DNA of 64,000 bases from Chryseobacterium luquanense (lineage in GTDB: Bacteria; Bacteroidota; Bacteroidia; Flavobacteriales; Weeksellaceae), in NCBI RefSeq assembly GCF_026460945.1, contig NZ_JAOVZV010000026.1:1-64000 (forward strand), in the 5' to 3' direction. The position numbers were made by a program, and so were the translations under genes. Shown here one piece after another: positions 43,443 to 52,346 of this stretch. A model generated the notes under the pieces. That model was not told where the DNA came from, made no database searches, and saw nothing but the letters and a program-made list of their open reading frames with translations. Every line of letters starts with the position of its first letter. Position 1 is the first letter of the stretch.

Positions 43443-44876
43443 ATGAAAAACACATTAATGAAATCTCTGTTTTATGTATTTGCATTTGTAATTCTATTGT
43501 CTTGTAATTCGAACAAGAATGACGATGTTTTAAAGTACACAACAGACACTACTCTAGGTTTATCGAGAATAAATCTGAACTCTATTTCGGAAAAAATTCC
43601 AGTGGAAAAAATTCTTAAAGAAAAGAAGAACCTCGAAAATGAGGGAAAACTATTTTTACAGCTTGTAAGTAAACCAAAAGAATCTGGTATTGATGTAGAT
43701 AAACCTTTTTATCTAATGGTAGAAGCAGGAAAATCGACAAATTCTGAGCCTGATGTAAAGGCTGTGTTTTGGATAAGCGACAAAGCAAAGTTCCAGAAAA
43801 GCATGTCTGATCTTACTAAATCTAAAATTACCATTGATAAAAAAGATTTCATTTTTGCAGATGGTAAACTTACCGGAAGCATTAAGGGTGACATCGCTGT
43901 AATGGCAAATGAAAACTCAATGAGAGGTTACACAAAATATAACCCGTCTCAGTTTACAGAAAAATACTTTACAGATTTCTGGGCTAGAAAAGGAACTTCA
44001 AACAAAGTAATTATCGACCAGGTAAACGAATCTTTGGTAAGCGAAAAAGACATTAGCGGATGGATGAACCTTGGAGCTGTTGCAAGCTATGTTTCTAAAG
44101 GCTACATCGAAACTCTTGCTGTAAATAAATTGATAAAAGATTCAGGGCTTGGTTTTGATTTCAGTTTCGACAAAGGAAAAGTGGAAGTTGATATGAAAAC
44201 GTTCTTCAACAGCGATATGAAAAAGGTTGTGGAGAAATATTACAACAAAAACAATGTGAATTACGATCTTGTAAAAAATGTAGAACTTGACAACGCAAAA
44301 TCTTTCTCAATCGGATATTTCAGTTTAGATTTTATGAAATATCTGATTAAAGAAGCCGGTTTTGAAGCAACTGTAAATCACTATTTAGCATCTACAAACA
44401 CAACATTAGAAGATATTACGACAACTTTCACAGGAGATTATGCTTATCTGGAGTCAAAACCAAATCCTGCAGATTCTTCTGATTACGGATATTACAACAA
44501 CAAAAAAGCAATGGTTTTAGGTTTTAATCCTAAGAAAAAAGGTATTCTTACTTCGTTGCTTCAAGGTCCTTTAGGTGAAAGTAAAAAATACACCATTGTA
44601 GATAATCAGATTATTTTCTCTGATGATCAAAGTATAAATGCACAATTTCAGGCGAAAAAAGCAGCAAAAAATTCTAAGCTTAACAAAAAATCAGGAATTA
44701 CTTCTTACTCTTGGTCTGACGGAAGCGATTACAACAGAAAAGAAGCTGCTCCGGCAAAAGTTGTTGAAATCTCGAACGAATCTAAAGAAAATGCTGGAAA
44801 TTTAGTTTCTAAATCGGTAATTACTTTAGACAAGAAAGACGAAAATGCACTGTATTATTTTATCATGAATGACTAA
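43443..44876 (+). CDS. DUF4836 family lipoprotein
   Basis: The 477-residue protein has lipobox ILLSC at about residue 21 (LFYVFAFVILLSCNSNKND). The body (TLGLSRINLNSISEKIPVEK ... VDKPFYLMVEAGKS ... GAVASYVSKGYIE) matches the Bacteroidota DUF4836 family, whose members are large envelope lipoproteins of unknown role. Its end overlaps the ABC ATPase gene by 8 bases, which couples it to an ABC exporter/extractor-like pair. By analogy with the Lol and MacB systems the lipoprotein could be a cargo or partner of that transporter; this is inference. Confidence 0.85.
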   Translation: MKNTLMKSLFYVFAFVILLSCNSNKNDDVLKYTTDTTLGLSRINLNSISEKIPVEKILKEKKNLENEGKLFLQLVSKPKESGIDVDKPFYLMVEAGKSTNSEPDVKAVFWISDKAKFQKSMSDLTKSKITIDKKDFIFADGKLTGSIKGDIAVMANENSMRGYTKYNPSQFTEKYFTDFWARKGTSNKVIIDQVNESLVSEKDISGWMNLGAVASYVSKGYIETLAVNKLIKDSGLGFDFSFDKGKVEVDMKTFFNSDMKKVVEKYYNKNNVNYDLVKNVELDNAKSFSIGYFSLDFMKYLIKEAGFEATVNHYLASTNTTLEDITTTFTGDYAYLESKPNPADSSDYGYYNNKKAMVLGFNPKKKGILTSLLQGPLGESKKYTIVDNQIIFSDDQSINAQFQAKKAAKNSKLNKKSGITSYSWSDGSDYNRKEAAPAKVVEISNESKENAGNLVSKSVITLDKKDENALYYFIMND

Positions 44877-45516
44877 TTTAACGTTAGAAAACATTTCCCC
44901 AAAATATTTCACTCCCAGAAATATCGAACAATCTGAAATCTGGAATAAAAACATTTCTTTTTTAAAAGGAAAAAAGTTTCTGATTGTCGCACCTTCCGGG
45001 AGTGGAAAATCTACTTTGGCAACCGCAATTTTGGGTGCTCATTTTCAGTATGAAGGAAATATAAAATATGACCAGCAAACTGTAAAAAACCTCCATTTGG
45101 AAGAGATTGTGAAAAATAGAAAAGATGGAGTAAGTCTGCTTTTTCAGGATGTAAGATTGATTAAAAATCTCACGATTTCTGAAAATATTCTGCTTCGTGT
45201 TTTTAATAAAGACCGAAAACAATTTATTCCTAAAATGAAAGAATATGCCCTAAGATTGGGAATAGAAAATCTTCTGAATAAAAAAGCAGAAAACTGTTCC
45301 TACGGAGAACGCCAAAGAAGTGCGATTGTGAGAAGCCTCATCAATCCTACAGATTTTCTGATTTACGATGAATGTTTCAGTCATTTGGATATGAATAATA
45401 AGCAGATTGCTTTCTCATTGATTAACGAAGTTTCTGAAGAAAGCGGAAGTTCAGTTATCTTTTTTGAGCTGAATGAGTTTCCTTTTGCACACGATTATCA
45501 AATTCTTCATTTATAA
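44869..45516 (+). CDS. LolD/FtsE-like ABC ATPase with unusual motifs
   Basis: The 215-residue ATPase has Walker A APSGSGKST at 41-49, Walker B FLIYDE at 163-168 and D-loop SHLD at 171-174. The signature motif is CSYGERQ at 143-149 instead of LSGGQ. The switch region reads VIFFELNEF (about 196-204), with no His where most ABC ATPases have THD. The pair of changes suggests weak or altered hydrolysis. It is co-translated with the DUF4836 lipoprotein (8-base overlap) and precedes the permease by 6 bases, so a three-part envelope complex is likely. Confidence 0.88.
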   Translation: MTNLTLENISPKYFTPRNIEQSEIWNKNISFLKGKKFLIVAPSGSGKSTLATAILGAHFQYEGNIKYDQQTVKNLHLEEIVKNRKDGVSLLFQDVRLIKNLTISENILLRVFNKDRKQFIPKMKEYALRLGIENLLNKKAENCSYGERQRSAIVRSLINPTDFLIYDECFSHLDMNNKQIAFSLINEVSEESGSSVIFFELNEFPFAHDYQILHL

Positions 45517-45522
45517 AAGCTT

Positions 45523-46683
45523 ATGAAGAAAATTTTTAATTCAATTATTTTATACGCAGGATTATTCATTGCCTTTATTTTAGTTTTGTCTTGCCTGCAA
45601 CTTTACGAAAATGCAAACCGCCTTTTCGGAAGTAAAAGTAGTGACAGCAATTACTGGCTGACTTTCAGCAAGAAAATTACGCCTGATAATATCGGAAGAA
45701 AAGAACTTCTCGGTTTTAATGAAAATGACGTTTCAAAAATCAAAAACTGGGCTGAAGTAAAAAGTATTTATCCTTTTTCTGCGAATGAGTTTAAGGCTTC
45801 GGCAAATGGTGGAGATTTTATTCCTTTTTATACTGATTTGTATTTTGAAGGTTTGGATTTGAAAGCAATTGATACTGATTTGACTAAGGAAGAGTTTCAG
45901 GCAAAAGGAGATGAAATTCCGATTATCATTTCAAGAGAATATTTGAATCTTTACAATTACGGATTTGCTTTAAACCAAGGCTTACCACAGATTTCTGAAG
46001 ATTTTGCTAAGAAAATCGTGGTCAACATCAACATCACCGTTAACAATGAAAATAAGACTTATAAAGGAAAAATGGTGGGTCTTTCAGACAGGATTCATTC
46101 TGTTTTAATTCCAAAAAAATTCCTTGATTCTCTGAACATCGCAGCAAAACCTCAACTGGCTACACAACCAAAAATTTATAATCGGGTTTTGGTTCAGGTA
46201 AAAGATTCCGGTGATGAAGGTTTGATTTCTAAAATGAAAGAAAATGGCTACGAATCTAATCAAGAAAGCCTTCGTTCAGCAAAAATAAAGTCAAAATTGT
46301 TTTTAGTTTTAAAAATAATAGCTGTTTTGGGAGTTTTCATCTTTGCATTGTGTCTTTATATTATCGTAAGTTTTATAAAGATTCAGTTTTTAGAAAAACA
46401 GGAAGAAGTTTCTATTAAAAACAGTTTAGGATATTCGCCAAAGAAAATGGTGAGTGACATTAGTAGAAAATTCAGTCTGAGTTTAATGTTTGTACTACTA
46501 TTAAGTTTAGGAATGATTGCAGCCGGTCAATATTTTATTGCAAAATCGGAGGTTTCAAACGGTTTGTTATCGATGTATATTAATCCGTTGCTTTGGACAG
46601 CAATTATTATCATTCCAATTTTAGTTTATTTCTTCGTGAATATTCTTATTTATCGATGGTTAATAAAATCCTGGAAAATATAA
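45523..46683 (+). CDS. FtsX/LolC-like ABC permease
   Basis: The 386-residue inner-membrane protein has one N-terminal segment (IILYAGLFIAFILVLSCL), a periplasmic domain of about 220 residues, and three C-terminal segments (LKIIAVLGVFIFALCLYIIVSF in parts; LSLMFVLLLSLGMIAAG; WTAIIIIPILVYFFVNIL), the type VII ABC (MacB/FtsX) layout. The sequence QEEVSIKNSLGYSPKKMVSDI between segments 2 and 3 is the coupling-helix region typical of FtsX-like permeases. It pairs with the ATPase 6 bases upstream and ends the DUF4836 operon. Such transporters use ATP to power envelope events instead of membrane transport of solutes. Confidence 0.88.
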   Translation: MKKIFNSIILYAGLFIAFILVLSCLQLYENANRLFGSKSSDSNYWLTFSKKITPDNIGRKELLGFNENDVSKIKNWAEVKSIYPFSANEFKASANGGDFIPFYTDLYFEGLDLKAIDTDLTKEEFQAKGDEIPIIISREYLNLYNYGFALNQGLPQISEDFAKKIVVNINITVNNENKTYKGKMVGLSDRIHSVLIPKKFLDSLNIAAKPQLATQPKIYNRVLVQVKDSGDEGLISKMKENGYESNQESLRSAKIKSKLFLVLKIIAVLGVFIFALCLYIIVSFIKIQFLEKQEEVSIKNSLGYSPKKMVSDISRKFSLSLMFVLLLSLGMIAAGQYFIAKSEVSNGLLSMYINPLLWTAIIIIPILVYFFVNILIYRWLIKSWKI

Positions 46684-46713
46684 AAAGAGACCATCAAATT
46701 GATGGTCTCTTTT
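46683..46713. terminator. Bidirectional terminator after the DUF4836 operon
   Basis: AAAGAGACCATCAA pairs with TTGATGGTCTCTTT almost without loop, and T-runs lie at both sides. It also serves the minus gene ending at 46733. Confidence 0.85.
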
Positions 46714-46732
46714 GTTTATAAAGTAGAACTTT

Positions 46733-47233
46733 TTAATCCTTAGAACCTAGTCCGTCCATCGTATTATCCATTCCTTTGCTGTTTGGAGAGTAAACTCTTT
46801 CTTTATCTAAAAAGTAAACATCGTGTTTTGCTTTTGCGATAATTCCGTTGTACACATCTTCCGGTAAACCTGCTGTTTCAGAATTTCCTTCATTGAAAGA
46901 CGGTTTATTATAAATTTTCAGCGCTCCATGCTGGTCTAAAATTTTCTTAGCATTTTGTGCTTCTACAAGTGTGGATGCATAAACCACCAAATTAATTTTC
47001 CCAACACTTTGCTTACTGTAAGCTGCTAAAATCTCATTATCGTTGACGAAAACGTGATCCCAGAAACTTTTTGTTTTTTCGTCTTCCTGATAATCTTCAG
47101 AAGTAGAATCATTATCAAATTTTGAAGTAGAAACAACAATATCTGCTTCTTGAAACCCATTATTCACTAGTTCTGTTTTGATTTCCGCTGTATCCACAGT
47201 CTCTGGAAATACTGAAATTACTGTATAAGCCAT
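46733..47233 (-). CDS. Soluble stress-protein-like (YflT/GsiB-region-like) protein
   Basis: The 166-residue cytoplasmic protein begins AYTVISVFPETVDTAEIKTE and NNGFQEADIVVSTSKF, the ferredoxin-like alpha/beta layout seen in general stress protein 17M (YflT) domains that follow a 'helix-NGF..DI.VV' pattern. The resemblance is moderate. Its C-terminal 45 residues (YFLDKERVYSPNSKGMDNTMDG) are disordered. It lies 68 bases downstream of the methylmalonyl-CoA mutase gene on the same strand. Induction by stress is not visible in the sequence. Confidence 0.6.
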   Translation of the reverse strand: MAYTVISVFPETVDTAEIKTELVNNGFQEADIVVSTSKFDNDSTSEDYQEDEKTKSFWDHVFVNDNEILAAYSKQSVGKINLVVYASTLVEAQNAKKILDQHGALKIYNKPSFNEGNSETAGLPEDVYNGIIAKAKHDVYFLDKERVYSPNSKGMDNTMDGLGSKD

Positions 47234-47301
47234 AACATTTTATTTTTTGGTTATGGTCTACAGTACAAACGTCGTGCAATTTATTGGATTCTAATCACAT
47301 T

Positions 47302-49419
47302 TTAATCTAAAAAACGGTTCAGAATATCCACTGCACATTTCGGAAGATTAGTTCCCGGACCGAAAATAAAATCAGCCCCATTAGCATATAAAAATTCATA
47401 ATCCTGTTGTGGAATTACGCCTCCGACAACAATTGTAATATCGTCTGCTCCAAGTTTTTTCAGTTCTTCAACAACTTGTGGAACTAAAGTTTTGTGACCA
47501 GCCGCCAAACTAGAAACCCCTAAAATATGAATATCATTTTCGACCGCCTGCTTCGCCACTTCTTCCGGAGTTTGAAATAAAGGTGCGACATCAACGTCAA
47601 ATCCCATATCTGCAAATGCAGTAGCAACTACTTTTGCACCACGGTCATGACCGTCCTGTCCCATTTTTGCCACCATAATTCTTGGGCGACGACCTTCTTC
47701 TTCTTCAAATTTTTGAGTCAGCTCCAAAGCTTTTCCAAAGTATTCGTTTTTACCCGCATTCATAGCATAAACTCCTTGAATTGTTCTGATATTTGCTTTA
47801 TAACGACCGAAAGTCTCTTCCATAGCATCGCTCATTTCGCCTAAAGTTACTCTTCTGCGAGCTGCTTCAATGCACAATGCCAAAAGATTTCCGTTTCCTG
47901 TTTTTGCAGATTCTCTGATTTGATTTAAAATATCTTCAACAGATTCAGAATTTCTTTCAGATTTAATTTTATCTAATCTTTCGATTTGTTTTCTGCGAAC
48001 TTCCGTATTATCAATATCTAAAATTTCGATTGGAGTCTGTTCTAAAGCTGATTTAAATGAATTTACTCCAATAATAAATTCTTCACTGCTATCTATTTTT
48101 GCCTGTTTTCTTGCAGCAGCTTCTTCAATCCTCATTTTTGGAATTCCTGCTTCAATGGCTTTTGTCATTCCGCCTTCTTTTTCAACTTCATCGATGTATT
48201 TCATAGCTTCTTCGATCATTTGCTGAGTCAGAGATTCAACCAAATTACTTCCTCCCATCGGGTCAACAACATCACAAATTCCACTTTCCTGTTGAAGGAT
48301 AATCTGTGTGTTTCTTGCAATTTTCGCCGAATAATCTGTAGGAAGTGCAATTGCTTCATCTAAAGCGTTTGTATGCAAAGATTGGGTTCCGCCTAAAGCT
48401 GAAGACAAGGCTTCAATCGCCGTTCTTGTAATATTATTGAAGGGCTCTTGTTCCGTTAAAGACCAACCTGAAGTTTGTGAATGAGTTCTTAAAGCTAAAG
48501 ATTTCGGATTTTGAGGATTAAATTGTTTTAAAAGCGTTGCCCAAATATATCTTGCAGCACGCATTTTTGCAATTTCCATGAAGTGATTCATCCCGATTGC
48601 CCAGAAAAAAGATAATCTTGGAGCGAAATCATCGACATTCATTCCCGCTTTTATCCCGGTTCTTACATATTCTAAACCATCGGCTAAAGTGTAAGCCATT
48701 TCCAAAACAGGAGTTGCACCCGCTTCCTGCATATGATACCCTGAAATTGAAATGGAATTGAATTTCGGAATATTTCTCGAGGTATATTCAAAAATATCGG
48801 CAATAATTTTCATCGAAGGCGTCGGTGGATAAATGTATGTGTTACGCACCATAAATTCCTTCAAAATATCATTTTGAATCGTTCCTGAAAGCTTATCCTG
48901 AGAAACTCCCTGCTCTTCTGCGGCAACTATATAGAATGAAAGAATAGGCAAAACAGCTCCATTCATGGTCATGGAAACCGAGATTTCATCCAAAGGAATT
49001 TCATTGAACAAAATTTTCATATCCTCAACCGAATCAATGGCAACACCAGCTTTACCAACATCTCCGACAACTCTTGCATGGTCTGAATCATAACCTCTGT
49101 GCGTCGCCAAATCGAAAGCTACCGAAAGTCCTTTTTGTCCCGCTGCCAAATTTCTTCTGTAAAAAGCGTTGGATTCTTCAGCTGTTGAAAAACCGGCATA
49201 CTGACGAACTGTCCAAGGTTTTTGGACATACATCGTTGAGTAGGGACCTCTTAAATACGGTGCAATTCCGGGAGAACTGTCTGCAATACTTTTATCTTTA
49301 ATATCTTCAGCCGTATATTTTGATTTTAATTCTAATCCGTCTTTCTCAAATTGATAAATTTCAAGATGCTTTTCTGATATACTAAACTGGGGATTTTTAT
49401 TTTGAATTTCCCTTCTCAT
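47302..49419 (-). CDS. mutB: Methylmalonyl-CoA mutase, catalytic (large) subunit
   Basis: The 705-residue adenosylcobalamin enzyme interconverts (R)-methylmalonyl-CoA and succinyl-CoA. It has the TIM-barrel part ([25 protein letters not shown] in parts; [34 protein letters not shown] in parts) and the C-terminal B12 domain with GQDGHDRG, where His591 should be the lower cobalt ligand. The small subunit is not in the window. The companion GTPase gene meaB is at 37862. Together they would let the cell use propionate, odd-chain fatty acids or branched amino acids. Confidence 0.97.
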   Translation of the reverse strand: MRREIQNKNPQFSISEKHLEIYQFEKDGLELKSKYTAEDIKDKSIADSSPGIAPYLRGPYSTMYVQKPWTVRQYAGFSTAEESNAFYRRNLAAGQKGLSVAFDLATHRGYDSDHARVVGDVGKAGVAIDSVEDMKILFNEIPLDEISVSMTMNGAVLPILSFYIVAAEEQGVSQDKLSGTIQNDILKEFMVRNTYIYPPTPSMKIIADIFEYTSRNIPKFNSISISGYHMQEAGATPVLEMAYTLADGLEYVRTGIKAGMNVDDFAPRLSFFWAIGMNHFMEIAKMRAARYIWATLLKQFNPQNPKSLALRTHSQTSGWSLTEQEPFNNITRTAIEALSSALGGTQSLHTNALDEAIALPTDYSAKIARNTQIILQQESGICDVVDPMGGSNLVESLTQQMIEEAMKYIDEVEKEGGMTKAIEAGIPKMRIEEAAARKQAKIDSSEEFIIGVNSFKSALEQTPIEILDIDNTEVRRKQIERLDKIKSERNSESVEDILNQIRESAKTGNGNLLALCIEAARRRVTLGEMSDAMEETFGRYKANIRTIQGVYAMNAGKNEYFGKALELTQKFEEEEGRRPRIMVAKMGQDGHDRGAKVVATAFADMGFDVDVAPLFQTPEEVAKQAVENDIHILGVSSLAAGHKTLVPQVVEELKKLGADDITIVVGGVIPQQDYEFLYANGADFIFGPGTNLPKCAVDILNRFLD

Positions 49420-49639
49420 GCGTTCTGATTTAAGATTTTAAAAGTAAGCATTTTTGGGTTAATCTTTTACTTCTGATTTTCAATACAAATAGGAAAGATT
49501 TATATGTCTAAAAATGAGATTTTTTGACACTTAAATCACAGAGAGTTTTGATTTTTATTCTGTTTTAGAAGAGCATATTAGTTCTGAAAATCTTTTGATT
49601 TCCTTATAATGAGTAGATTTTATTATGGATTTAATCTAA

Positions 49640-49673
49640 AAAAGCGATTTTGTACTGCTACAAAATCGCTTTT
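49640..49673 (-). terminator. Terminator of the DUF5071 gene
   Basis: AAAAGCGATTTTGTA and TACAAAATCGCTTTT form a 15-bp stem around CTGC; a T-run follows on the minus strand. Confidence 0.85.
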
Positions 49674-49693
49674 AGATCTAAAATATGGTAAAT

Positions 49694-50074
49694 TTATTTA
49701 TAATCTCTATTTAAAATTGCTTGTGCCTCCATATCAACCTCACAATCAATCTCATCTCGTGTTGGAATTGTCGCTATTCTATTAATCTCTTTTAAGAAAA
49801 CTTCATCTTTTGTTTCTCTACCAAAAATGGTTAAAATCCAATATTTCCACATACCATCATTTGTTTTAAAGATTTCCATCAGATAAGGCGTTAATTTATC
49901 TGAAAATGGTTCTAAAACATCAGCAACATCATTTAGTATTGGCCAATTGATATCTTGAAGCCACTCCAATAAGTCAGGAATAATGGGCTGAATTTCCTCG
50001 AATGATAGCTTTTTTAGTTTTCTAATGTTGCTATCGTTGCCTTTTTCTTTTGGCACTAAATCTTGTAAATTCAT
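49694..50074 (-). CDS. DUF5071 protein
   Basis: The 126-residue cytoplasmic protein reads as the DUF5071 family, whose features are a helical N-terminus (LRKLKKLSFEEIQPIIPDLLEWLQDINWP in parts), VADVLEPFSDKLTPYL and WKYWILTIF. The fold is probably all-helical, like an armadillo or HEAT unit. No catalytic residue is apparent. DUF5071 genes in other bacteria are often near toxin-immunity genes, but there is no toxin gene next to it here. It is monocistronic with a strong terminator. Confidence 0.8.
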   Translation of the reverse strand: MNLQDLVPKEKGNDSNIRKLKKLSFEEIQPIIPDLLEWLQDINWPILNDVADVLEPFSDKLTPYLMEIFKTNDGMWKYWILTIFGRETKDEVFLKEINRIATIPTRDEIDCEVDMEAQAILNRDYK

Positions 50075-50106
50075 AGTTAACCCGATTTGCTAAAATTTAA
50101 TAGCAC

Positions 50107-52218
50107 CTATTTTCCGAGCTTTTTAATCCCCATTTCATACAAAGCAAAAGAAATCAAGTCTGCATTTTCGCTGATTACCTGATCTGTTGCTCTTCCTGCT
50201 CCGTGACCTGCATTTTTCTCGATTCTTACCAAAATTGGATTTGCACATTTCTGTTTTTCCTGCAATTCTGCACCAAATTTAAATGAATGCGCCGGAACAA
50301 CTCTGTCGTCATGATCACTTGTGATAATCATGGTAGATGGATAACAAGTTCCTGCTTTAACATTGTGAACTGGAGAATATGATTTCAAATAATCAAACAT
50401 TTCTTTGTTGTCTTCTGCAGTTCCGTAATCGTAAGACCAACCTGCTCCAGCTGTAAATTTGTTATATCTCAACATATCTAAAACTCCAACTCCCGGAAAT
50501 GCAACTTTTGCCAAATCAGGACGCATCGTCATCGTTGCACCAACTAATAAACCGCCATTTGATCTTCCTGAAAGTGCCATATATTCCTTAGAAGTATAAC
50601 CTTTTGACTGCAAATATTCTCCGGCTGCGATGAAATCTTCAAATACATTTTTCTTCTGCATTTTCGTTCCTGCATCGTGCCATTTCTTACCATACTCTCC
50701 TCCTCCACGGATGTTTGGAACAGCGTAAATTCCGCCATTTTCCATCCAGATTGCATTCACCACTGAGAAAGAAGGCTGTAAGCTGATATTGAAACCGCCG
50801 TAAGAATAAAGCATCGTTGGGTTTTTACCATCGAGTTTAATCCCTTTTTTATAGTTAATCATCATCGGAACTTTTGTTCCGTCTTTTGATGTATAAAATA
50901 CCTGTTCCGAAACATAATCTTCTGGATTAAATTTCACTTTAGGTTTTTGATAAATCTCAGATTTTCCTGTATCAGCATTGAATTTGTAGGTTGTTCCCGG
51001 AGTTATATAATTGCTGAAAGAATAATACATTTCCTTTTCAGCTTTTTTACCTCCAAAACGTCCTACATTTCCTTTTCCAGGCAAAGCAATTTCTCTGATC
51101 AGCTTTCCGTTTTTGTCGAACTGCTTTACTTTGTCAATCGCATCAACCATGTAGGTTGCAAAGAAATAACCTCCACCGCCGGAAATCCCCAATACATTTT
51201 CTGTTTCAGGAATAACATCTTTCCACGTTTCAGGAGATGGATTTTGAATAGTTGTTTTTACCAAACGCATATTTGGAGCATCTTTATCAGTAAAAATGTA
51301 TAGATCATCACCGTCTGTATCCACAATATTTGCATTGATATCAAAACCGCTGTTGATCTGGATGAAATCGCCACCCTTTTTTAAGTCTTTAATATAAACT
51401 TCGTTTCCATTGGTTGCATTAGCCGCCGAAATAATTAAATATCTTTCGTCCTCAGAAAGGTAAGCTCCTAAATATCTTCTAGGAGTTTTTTCTCCACCGA
51501 AAATTAATTTATCTGTAGATTGTTTTGTTCCTAATTTGTGATAATAAACCTTATGCTTATCAGTCATTCCAGAAAGTACTGTCCCTTCTTTTGGTTTGTC
51601 ATAGCTTGAATAATAGAAACCTTCATCACCTTGCCATGCAACACCACTAAATTTTACATCAACAATAGTCTCATCGATTTGTTTTTTAGTTACTGCATCG
51701 ATAATGATGATTTTATTCCAGTCACTTCCACCTTCTGAGATGGAATATGCTGCTAAATTTCCTTTTTTGTTAAAAGATAGATTTGCAAGAGAAGTTGTTC
51801 CTTTTTCAGAAAATTTATTCGGATCTAAAAATACTTCAGTCGCTTTTGTTTTATGATTTGTTCTGTACAAAACTGATTGCGCCTGTAACCCGTTGTTTTT
51901 GTAATAATAAGTATATTCTCCTTCTTTAAAAGGTGCGCCAATCTTTTCGTAATTCCAGATATCGGTTAATTGCTTTACAATATCTTGTCTGTAAGGAATT
52001 TGCGACAAATATCTTTGACTAAAAGCTACTTCTTCATCCACCCATTTTTTGGTTGGTTCTGAGTCGTTTTCTAAGTCTCTGTACGGATCTGCAACTGCAG
52101 TTCCGAAGTAAGTATCGGTTTGATTCCCTTTTGTAGCTTTAGGATACGTCATTTTCTGAGCATAAATAGTTGCTGAAAACAAAACTCCAGCAGTTAATAA
52201 GATTGGTTTAAAATTCAT
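50107..52218 (-). CDS. Prolyl oligopeptidase family serine peptidase (S9A)
   Basis: The start is at the ATG at 52218 (six codons inside the open frame), which gives a signal peptide (MNFKPILLTAGVLFSATIYAQ). The enzyme of about 703 residues has a seven-bladed propeller followed by an alpha/beta hydrolase domain. The catalytic Ser is in GRSNGG at about residue 554, the Asp is in SDHDDRVVP, and the His is in NAGHGAG. It is expected in the periplasm and to cut short proline-containing peptides. It is a single gene, preceded by the terminator of recN. Confidence 0.95.
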   Translation of the reverse strand: MNFKPILLTAGVLFSATIYAQKMTYPKATKGNQTDTYFGTAVADPYRDLENDSEPTKKWVDEEVAFSQRYLSQIPYRQDIVKQLTDIWNYEKIGAPFKEGEYTYYYKNNGLQAQSVLYRTNHKTKATEVFLDPNKFSEKGTTSLANLSFNKKGNLAAYSISEGGSDWNKIIIIDAVTKKQIDETIVDVKFSGVAWQGDEGFYYSSYDKPKEGTVLSGMTDKHKVYYHKLGTKQSTDKLIFGGEKTPRRYLGAYLSEDERYLIISAANATNGNEVYIKDLKKGGDFIQINSGFDINANIVDTDGDDLYIFTDKDAPNMRLVKTTIQNPSPETWKDVIPETENVLGISGGGGYFFATYMVDAIDKVKQFDKNGKLIREIALPGKGNVGRFGGKKAEKEMYYSFSNYITPGTTYKFNADTGKSEIYQKPKVKFNPEDYVSEQVFYTSKDGTKVPMMINYKKGIKLDGKNPTMLYSYGGFNISLQPSFSVVNAIWMENGGIYAVPNIRGGGEYGKKWHDAGTKMQKKNVFEDFIAAGEYLQSKGYTSKEYMALSGRSNGGLLVGATMTMRPDLAKVAFPGVGVLDMLRYNKFTAGAGWSYDYGTAEDNKEMFDYLKSYSPVHNVKAGTCYPSTMIITSDHDDRVVPAHSFKFGAELQEKQKCANPILVRIEKNAGHGAGRATDQVISENADLISFALYEMGIKKLGK

Positions 52219-52258
52219 TGTGAAGGATTTTCTCAAAAATACGCAAAGTTGTGGGAAT

Positions 52259-52286
52259 AAAAAAAGCTTCTGTGGAGAGAAGCTTT
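52259..52286 (-). terminator. Terminator of recN
   Basis: AAAGCTTCT (52263-52271) pairs with AGAAGCTTT (52278-52286), and a T-run follows on the minus strand, separating recN from the peptidase gene. Confidence 0.75.
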
Positions 52287-52346
52287 AGTAAGTTTATTTA
52301 AATTGGGAAAAGAAAAAAATCAGATGCCATTAAGCTTTTACTAAAA

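Noticed and set aside
49694-50074. DUF5071 as an immunity gene of a toxin system
   Set aside because: No toxin or secretion gene lies next to it in this window.
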